This document shows positions 6,665 to 10,544 of a DNA stretch of 10,544 bases, one piece after another. The first letter of the stretch is position 1. Each line of letters begins with the position of its first letter. This DNA is from an uncultured Nitrospina sp. GTDB lineage: Bacteria > Nitrospinota > Nitrospinia > Nitrospinales > VA-1. Below the pieces are notes generated by a model. That model did not search any database, was not told the DNA's origin, and saw only the letters and a list, made by a program, of their open reading frames with translations. The position numbers were made by a program, and so were the translations under genes. The stretch is taken from NCBI GenBank assembly GCA_950072225.1, contig CATMOP010000041.1, forward strand, positions 1 to 10,544, given 5' to 3'.

Positions 6665-7759
6665 TCACCCGGGCCAAATTATATCAGCTATTTCCTGAGC
6701 AGGAAGTGCCTTACTGCATAGGAAGCCTTGGAATTGATCGCATTCCAGGTTTTGAAGGAAATCGTGTTGCTCCTGGGTTTCCACCCCTTCCGCGATGGTT
6801 TTAAATCCCATTTTTTGTGAAATGGTAATGATTCCCTGAATGATCGCCAAATTGCTGTTATCCGTGCAATCCCGAATAAAAGAGTGATCGATTTTCAAAG
6901 TATCAATGGGAAGCCTTTTCAGATAACCCAGGGAAGTGTATCCGGAGCCGAAATCGTCAAGAGAAATCTGAATTCCGAATTCTCTGAATTCTTTTAGGAC
7001 ATCGATGGCCGCCTGTACATTGGTCATAACTGCGGTCTCAGTGACCTCGATTTCCACATACTTTGGATGAATTCCCTCCGTTATTATAATATTTTTGACT
7101 TTTTCAACCAAGTCCGGTTGTTCAAACTGCCTGCCAGAAAGGTTGACCGCTATTTTTATAGCGTTCCCATACTTTTGGCACCATTCCTGGATTTGACCGC
7201 ATGTGGTCTGAAAGGTCCATTCCCATATTCTATGGATAAGTCGGCTCTCCTCAGCAAGGGGAATGAATACCGCAGGAGAAATAGTTTTCCCATCGGGTCG
7301 GTGCCAGCGAATTAGGGCTTCTAATCCTTCAATTTTTCCGGTTGTCAGATTGACCTTGGGTTGGTAATGCATTTCAAATTCTTTATTATTAATTGCGTTC
7401 CATAAATCCTGCTCCAGGGCCAATCGAGTTATGATTTTGTCATGCATTGAAGATTCATACAGACGGTAAGCATGGCCCCCAGATTTCTTGGCTTGATACA
7501 TCGCGATATTTGAATTCTTAAATAGTGTTTCAACATCTTTTCCATCATCAGGGAAAAGTGCGATTCCAATGCTGAAGTTGGAATGAAACTGATTTTCTTT
7601 TAGTGTCAAAGGCTGTTTCATAATGTCAAGGACTCGTTGCGCCATTTTTGCTGGAAAGTATTCATCCGCTAAATTGGGAAGAAGAATGATAAAATCATCT
7701 CCTCCCAAACGCCCGAATGTATCTTCCTTACGCAGGGTCCCCTCAAACCTATTTGCCAC
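6665..7759 (-). CDS. EAL phosphodiesterase with a truncated GGDEF domain
   Basis: The C-terminal part is a complete EAL domain, which hydrolyses cyclic di-GMP. Numbered from the GTG at 7759 it has EALIRW (Glu147), AVNLSGRQF, EVTETAVM, SLDDFGSGYTSLGYLKRLP, TLKIDHSFI, IAEGVETQEQ and QGFLCSKALP, so the metal- and substrate-binding residues appear intact. Ahead of it is only the second half of a GGDEF domain, with the signature RLGGDDF at residues 17-23. The frame stays open to about 7810 and adds GHEAGDQFLIQVANRF, matching the middle of GGDEF domains. An in-frame TGA at 7813-7811 then ends it, and no GGDEF N-terminal half or sensor domain is found in the next 200 bases. The gene therefore looks 5'-truncated and may be a pseudogene. 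No ribosome binding site precedes the GTG, and no promoter is evident. The 3' end meets scpA tail to tail. Confidence 0.8.
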   Translation of the reverse strand: MANRFEGTLRKEDTFGRLGGDDFIILLPNLADEYFPAKMAQRVLDIMKQPLTLKENQFHSNFSIGIALFPDDGKDVETLFKNSNIAMYQAKKSGGHAYRLYESSMHDKIITRLALEQDLWNAINNKEFEMHYQPKVNLTTGKIEGLEALIRWHRPDGKTISPAVFIPLAEESRLIHRIWEWTFQTTCGQIQEWCQKYGNAIKIAVNLSGRQFEQPDLVEKVKNIIITEGIHPKYVEIEVTETAVMTNVQAAIDVLKEFREFGIQISLDDFGSGYTSLGYLKRLPIDTLKIDHSFIRDCTDNSNLAIIQGIITISQKMGFKTIAEGVETQEQHDFLQNLECDQFQGFLCSKALPAQEIADIIWPG

Positions 7760-7840
7760 CTGGATTAAAAACTGATCTCCCGCTTCATGCCCGGCCTCAG
7801 TTGGTTTCCCTCATGTATAAGTAGCTCACCACTAGGCACC

Positions 7841-7895
7841 GGAGAACCTCCGGGGGCGTAGTATTCTTCCCCAGACTTCATGCCCCGCAGGGGTA
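7841..7895 (+). repeat. Palindromic dispersed repeat, copy B (partial)
   Basis: The left arm GCGTAGTATTCTTCC (7856-7870) and its flank match 26 of 30 bases of copy A. The core at 7877-7895, TTCATGCCCCGCAGGGGTA, is identical to copy C and contains the small hairpin CCCC-GCA-GGGG. No matching right arm is found before cysE, so this copy seems to have lost one end. It lies immediately upstream of the broken 5' end of the GGDEF-EAL gene. The remaining DNA up to cysE (7896-8030) shows no gene. Confidence 0.7.
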
Positions 7896-8012
7896 TAATT
7901 AGCAAAGCTCTTTGGACCGAGATAAATTTTTACAGTGCCCAAACCGTTTTAGAAGCTTGATATGCTATTGCTATTGCCTCCACTGCTAAGGGGAACTATT
8001 TGGAAAGAGGGC

Positions 8013-8041
8013 TTTTCGTCTGGTGCTGGGTGGGATATAAT
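8013..8041 (+). promoter_or_regulatory. Probable promoter for cysE (perfect -10 box)
   Basis: TATAAT at 8036-8041 matches the -10 consensus fully. The best -35 position 17 bases upstream, TTTTCG at 8013-8018, matches only three of six, so an activator may be needed. A start near 8048 leaves a leader of about 33 bases, which fits the ATG at 8081 and argues against the upstream TTG at 8000 as the start. Confidence 0.5.
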
Positions 8042-8069
8042 ATTACAATAAACAATAGCTTATATCCCA
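8031..8069. promoter_or_regulatory. Ten-base perfect inverted repeat over the cysE promoter
   Basis: TGGGATATAA (8031-8040) and TTATATCCCA (8060-8069) are exact reverse complements separated by 19 bases. The left arm covers the -10 box, the right arm ends 11 bases before the ATG, and the centres are close to three helical turns apart. This is what a binding site for a dimeric or looping regulator would look like. It could instead form a leader hairpin if transcription began further upstream. Confidence 0.5.
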
Positions 8070-8080
8070 AACCCAAAATT

Positions 8081-8812
8081 ATGCTTCGTCAAATTAAAGA
8101 AGATGTCCAGGTTGCTATAGAAAAGGATCCTGCTGCGAGAAATTTTTTCGAGGTATTGATTTTGTATCCTGGAGTTCATGCCTTGATCGGCTACCGGTTG
8201 TCTCATGGCTTATGGAACATGGGGTTCAAGTTTCTTGCCAGGACCATTTCCCAATTTTTCAGATGGATAACAGGTATAGAAATTCATCCAGCCGCGAAAA
8301 TTGGCCATCGGTTTTTTATCGACCATGGTATGGGGGTTGTTATTGGAGAAACTTCAGAAGTTGGTGACAACGTATTTATTTACCATGGGGTGACATTAGG
8401 AGGCTTGGCGACTAAAAAGGCCAAACGCCATCCCACCATCTCCGACAATGTAGTCATTGGTGCAGGGGCGCAGGTTTTAGGCCCGATCCATGTTGGCTGT
8501 AACACGAAAATAGGTTCCGGATCGGTAGTTCTTCAGGATGTTCCAGAGTATTCCACTGTTATCGGGGTTCCTGGAAGGGTGGTCTTTTCCGGCATCTCTT
8601 CAGATATGGAAGATGATGAGGGCTTGGAATCCTTTCCTGATCCTGTGGCCCGGGCGATCGAGTGCATGTTGGACCGCTTGCCCCAAATGGAAAAAGAAAT
8701 CCGCCATTTAAAGGAAACCCTGAGGCAGAAGGGAATAGACACTGCACCCTCAAAACCAGTTGAAAGGGATCCTTCCAATATAAAACAGGTGTCAGGCCAG
8801 TCTAAATCCTGA
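8081..8812 (+). CDS. cysE: Serine O-acetyltransferase CysE
   Basis: CysE transfers acetyl from acetyl-CoA to serine, giving O-acetylserine, the committed precursor of cysteine. The 243-residue protein starts with MLRQIKEDVQVAIEKDPAAR and continues as a short helical domain, then a left-handed beta-helix of hexapeptide repeats. The active site is recognisable in EIHPAAKIG, FIDHGMGVVIGETSEVGD (catalytic His82), YHGVTLGG and KRHPTI. It lacks the long N-terminal domain of the E. coli enzyme and resembles the shorter type known from Bacillus. A polar tail after about residue 190 contains a coiled-coil-like stretch (LPQMEKEIRHLKETLRQKG). I chose the ATG at 8081 because family homology begins there and a -10 box lies 40 bases upstream. 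The usual C-terminal anchoring Ile for CysK is not evident; the protein ends in GQSKS. A cysteine desulfurase gene follows. Confidence 0.92.
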   Translation: MLRQIKEDVQVAIEKDPAARNFFEVLILYPGVHALIGYRLSHGLWNMGFKFLARTISQFFRWITGIEIHPAAKIGHRFFIDHGMGVVIGETSEVGDNVFIYHGVTLGGLATKKAKRHPTISDNVVIGAGAQVLGPIHVGCNTKIGSGSVVLQDVPEYSTVIGVPGRVVFSGISSDMEDDEGLESFPDPVARAIECMLDRLPQMEKEIRHLKETLRQKGIDTAPSKPVERDPSNIKQVSGQSKS

Positions 8813-8867
8813 TTTTAGGGCATCTCTAAACATTGCTTTTGGCCGACGATCTGCCGGTGATAGATAG

Positions 8868-8938
8868 CGTGATATTTTTTCCTTAACTTTCATGCCCCGC
8901 AGGGGTAGAAAAGGTAAAGGCTGAGGAAGAATATCACG
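8868..8938 (+). repeat. Palindromic dispersed repeat, copy C (most complete)
   Basis: This 71-bp copy is bounded by perfect nine-base inverted ends, CGTGATATT (8868-8876) and AATATCACG (8930-8938). Imperfect inner arms (CCTTAACTTT against AAAGGCTGAGG) surround the core at 8889-8907, identical to copy B. The whole can fold into a long imperfect hairpin with a small CCCC-GCA-GGGG stem at the tip. It lies between cysE and the desulfurase gene. It resembles a REP- or MITE-like non-autonomous element, but no target-site duplication is certain. Confidence 0.75.
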
Positions 8939-8950
8939 TGTCCATAGGGT

Positions 8951-8965
8951 CCAGCGTCACGCTGG
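8951..8965. other. Short GC-rich palindrome next to repeat copy C
   Basis: CCAGCGT-C-ACGCTGG is a perfect seven-base inverted repeat starting 12 bases after repeat copy C. It may be part of a longer composite element or an independent hairpin. It is not followed by a T run, so it is not a classic terminator. Confidence 0.45.
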
Positions 8966-9038
8966 CCACGCCTAGCGGCTCCTTTCTTCCTGCTCTGGTT
9001 TAGCTGGTATTTCTCGCAGATATTTCGGTACTTTAAAT

Positions 9039-10253
9039 TTGGATAAAATTTATCTTGATCATAATGCCACCACCCCGGTTGCGCCAGAAGTTCTGCACAT
9101 CGTAACTTCTGTATTGCAGGACCAGATGGGAAACCCTTCCAGTGTGCACTCTATGGGGAGGTCAGCCCGTGTCTTGATAGATGAAGCCCGGGAACAGGTG
9201 GCTTCCCTCATTGGTGCCTCTCCATCAGAAATTGTTTTCACTAGTGGGGGCACAGAGGCAAATAATTTAGCCTTGCTGGGAGTAGCTCTGGGAATGGGTA
9301 AATCCGGAGGCCATATAGTTACCAGTCAGGTGGAACACCCCTCGGTTTTAAATCCATGCAAGCAGCTGGAAAGTCTGGGTTTTGTTGTAGACCGGTTGAA
9401 GGTTGATAAGCTAGGGCGAATTGATTTGCAAGCTTTGGAAAATTGCCTGACAGAAGCAACTCTGCTGGTTTCCCTGCAACATGCCAACAGTGAGACCGGC
9501 GTTTTGCAGGATATTGTAAAGATTGGGGAGATAGCCAGGAAAAAGAAGGTATTGTTTCACACCGATGCGATACAAAGTGTGGGTAAAATTCCAGTTCGGG
9601 TGCAAGACTTGCCTGTCGACATGTTGTCCATTTCAGCGCATAAACTGAATGGACCGAAGGGAGTTGGTGCTCTTTATTTAAGGAAAGGGAGCCCGGATTT
9701 GTTTTCACCCGTGTGCGGGGGAAGTCAGGAAAAAAAAAGAAGGGGGGGCACGGAAAATGTGGCGGGAATAGCGGGTTTTAGTAAAGCCTGCGAACTGGCT
9801 CAGAAACATATAGTTTCCCAAAAATCCTCAGGGCTTTCCTCTTTACGGGACCATTTTTATCAATTGGTATCCAATCTGATTTCAGGAATGGAAATTTTTG
9901 GTGATTTGGAGAACAGACTTCCCAATACTTTGGACTTGGGATTTGAAGGGGTTGAAGGTGATACTTTGTTGATTAGCTTGGATATGGCAGGAGTGGCAGT
10001 TTCTACAGGATCGGCTTGCAGTTCGGGGAGCGGACTGCCTTCACCAGTGCTGACAGCAATGGGCATACCTTTTGATAAAATTAACTCATCTATTCGTTTC
10101 AGTTTCGGTTGGAGCAATACAACAGCAGAAATTGAAAAAGCCGCTAAGATTTTGGCGCAAACCGTGTCGTTAAACCGGACGGGAACGGCAATGGAGGGAA
10201 GCAAAAAAATTAATGAAACCCCTTTAAAATTCAATCGATATAAAATATATTGA
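9039..10253 (+). CDS. Cysteine desulfurase (NifS/IscS type)
   Basis: This PLP-dependent enzyme removes sulfur from cysteine as a persulfide, releasing alanine, and supplies iron-sulfur cluster assembly or other thiolation routes. The 404-residue protein has the same length as E. coli IscS. It shows YLDHNATTPV at the start, TSGGTEANNLAL, VEHPSV (His100, which stacks on PLP), FHTDAIQSVGK (Asp176, Gln179), SAHKLNGPKGVG (Lys202, the PLP lysine), RRGGTENV and GSACSSGSGLPSPVL with the persulfide-carrying Cys327 on its mobile loop. These are class I features. The start is a TTG chosen because family homology begins exactly there; there is no strong ribosome binding site. No iscU, iscA or nifU follows, so NifS and IscS cannot be told apart here. 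Its position after cysE links cysteine supply and use. Confidence 0.92.
   Translation: MDKIYLDHNATTPVAPEVLHIVTSVLQDQMGNPSSVHSMGRSARVLIDEAREQVASLIGASPSEIVFTSGGTEANNLALLGVALGMGKSGGHIVTSQVEHPSVLNPCKQLESLGFVVDRLKVDKLGRIDLQALENCLTEATLLVSLQHANSETGVLQDIVKIGEIARKKKVLFHTDAIQSVGKIPVRVQDLPVDMLSISAHKLNGPKGVGALYLRKGSPDLFSPVCGGSQEKKRRGGTENVAGIAGFSKACELAQKHIVSQKSSGLSSLRDHFYQLVSNLISGMEIFGDLENRLPNTLDLGFEGVEGDTLLISLDMAGVAVSTGSACSSGSGLPSPVLTAMGIPFDKINSSIRFSFGWSNTTAEIEKAAKILAQTVSLNRTGTAMEGSKKINETPLKFNRYKIY
9730..9748 (+). other. Tandem homopolymers (nine A, then seven G) inside the desulfurase gene
   Basis: A run of nine A at 9730-9738 is followed, after GAA, by a run of seven G at 9742-9748. It encodes QEKKRRGGTE in the correct frame. 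Such runs are prone to polymerase slippage and to read errors, yet here the frame is intact. Confidence 0.6.
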
Positions 10254-10278
10254 GAGGAGTAAACCCTTCAAAATGAGG

Positions 10279-10307
10279 TTGACATTTTTGGGTCAACCCC
10301 ATATAAT
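10279..10307 (+). promoter_or_regulatory. Perfect consensus sigma70 promoter for the lipoprotein gene
   Basis: TTGACA (10279-10284) and TATAAT (10302-10307) both match consensus at all six positions, with the ideal spacing of 17 bases. A start near 10314 gives a leader of about 47 bases. An inverted repeat, GGTTGAC (10277-10283) and GTCAACC (10292-10298), covers the -35 box and the spacer. A promoter this strong usually needs a repressor or serves a highly expressed gene. Confidence 0.8.
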
Positions 10308-10320
10308 TCATTGATTATTA

Positions 10321-10337
10321 AGGGATAACTTATCCTT
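10321..10337. promoter_or_regulatory. Palindrome just downstream of the predicted transcription start
   Basis: GGATAA-C-TTATCC (10323-10335) is a perfect inverted repeat, extended by one mismatched (G:T) and one matched pair to 10321-10337. It begins about eight bases after the predicted start, where bound repressors commonly block transcription. In RNA it would be only a tight, weak hairpin. Confidence 0.45.
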
Positions 10338-10360
10338 ATTAGAACTTGATGGAGTTAGAT

Positions 10361-10544
10361 ATGCCGCCCGCCAACATTTTCACCCGCCTAATTTTAATTT
10401 TGTTTCTATTCTTTTCTTTAATTCTTAATGGTTGTAGCTATCTTCCTTGGGTTGGTGAAGAAGATGATGACCTGGCCTTTGAGGAAGATTTTCCGTTTGA
10501 AGATGAGAGAGAGATGGATCGTGATGATAGGCGCCATGGTAGAG
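10361..10544 (+). CDS. Acidic lipoprotein, N-terminal part (runs off the window)
   Basis: The first 61 residues are visible. Residues 1-24 form a lipoprotein signal peptide: a short basic start with Arg9, a hydrophobic stretch (LILILFLFFSLIL), then the lipobox LNGC, with Cys25 as the residue that would be lipidated and become the mature N-terminus. Asn at the middle lipobox position is uncommon. Ser at the next position gives no Asp retention signal, so the protein probably goes to the outer membrane. After SYLPWVG the chain becomes very rich in Asp and Glu and then mixed with Arg (DRDDRRHGR), likely a flexible linker. No domain is recognisable yet. GGAG six bases before the ATG at 10361 supports this start over an in-frame ATG at 10349, which has no such site. 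Confidence 0.75.
   Translation, partial: MPPANIFTRLILILFLFFSLILNGCSYLPWVGEEDDDLAFEEDFPFEDEREMDRDDRRHGR

Noticed and set aside
7765..7881. Minus-strand 38-residue open frame starting MKSGEEYYAPGGSP, with a similar peptide (LKAKEENYASGGST) in copy A
   Set aside because: The peptide similarity follows from 26 of 30 shared DNA bases in the repeat. Copy C lacks it, and it overlaps the GGDEF-EAL remnant in another frame. I treat it as repeat sequence and not a gene.
8000..8080. N-terminal extension of CysE from a TTG at 8000
   Set aside because: The extension has no family similarity and would be transcribed only from a start ahead of the TATAAT box. Homology begins at the ATG at 8081.
10255..10300. 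The inverted repeat at 10277-10298 as a terminator of the desulfurase gene
   Set aside because: No T run follows the right arm, and the left arm contains a perfect -35 box with a perfect -10 box at ideal spacing. A promoter-operator reading is better, though a weak terminator role cannot be excluded.
1..10544. CRISPR array, tRNA, rRNA, insertion-sequence transposase or a defence system
   Set aside because: I looked for regularly spaced repeats, cloverleaf patterns and transposase, nuclease or toxin motifs on both strands and saw none. The dispersed repeats are not regularly spaced.

Overview
The window looks like chromosomal DNA of a Gram-negative bacterium of moderate G+C content. It carries a lipoprotein signal, classic sigma70 promoter motifs and mostly housekeeping genes. 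The mixture of genes (double-ACT SerB, a lysine 6-dehydrogenase-like enzyme, a short CysE, a TTG-started cysteine desulfurase) would fit a marine Nitrospinota or deltaproteobacterial lineage, but that placement is an impression and not demonstrated. No phage, plasmid, CRISPR array or tRNA/rRNA gene is visible.

Layout. Positions 1-1744 (+): the tail of an upstream gene, a small leucine-rich-repeat protein, then serB (phosphoserine phosphatase, two ACT domains plus a HAD domain). serB is split by a one-base shift at a run of six G. Positions 1756-1819 hold a palindromic repeat between convergent genes. Positions 4123-1890 (-): a probable operon of a DUF2284 cysteine-rich protein, a lysine 6-dehydrogenase/saccharopine dehydrogenase-like oxidoreductase and a two-CBS-domain protein. 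A good promoter lies ahead of DUF2284. Positions 4366-6660 (+): HAD hydrolase, rsmE and scpA, with the first two overlapping by ATGA. Positions 7810-6665 (-): an EAL phosphodiesterase carrying only the end of a GGDEF domain. Its missing 5' end lies beside a second copy of the repeat. Positions 8081-10253 (+): cysE and a nifS/iscS-type cysteine desulfurase, separated by a third copy of the repeat. From 10361 an acidic lipoprotein runs off the window, behind a perfect consensus promoter framed by two palindromes.

How the genes fit together. SerB makes serine, CysE activates serine toward cysteine, and the desulfurase takes sulfur from cysteine. Much of the right and left ends therefore concerns the serine-cysteine-sulfur route, although serB is far from the other two. 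The HAD-rsmE-scpA block is a housekeeping run (16S rRNA methylation, chromosome condensation).

The most notable non-genic signal is a dispersed palindromic element of about 65-70 bp, present three times in intergenic DNA. One copy lies next to the truncated GGDEF-EAL gene and shares a ten-base microhomology with its apparent breakpoint. I see no convincing new multi-gene system. The points worth checking are the repeat family, the serB frameshift, the truncated GGDEF-EAL gene, a HAD protein lacking the second Asp of motif I, and two promoter-overlapping palindromes.
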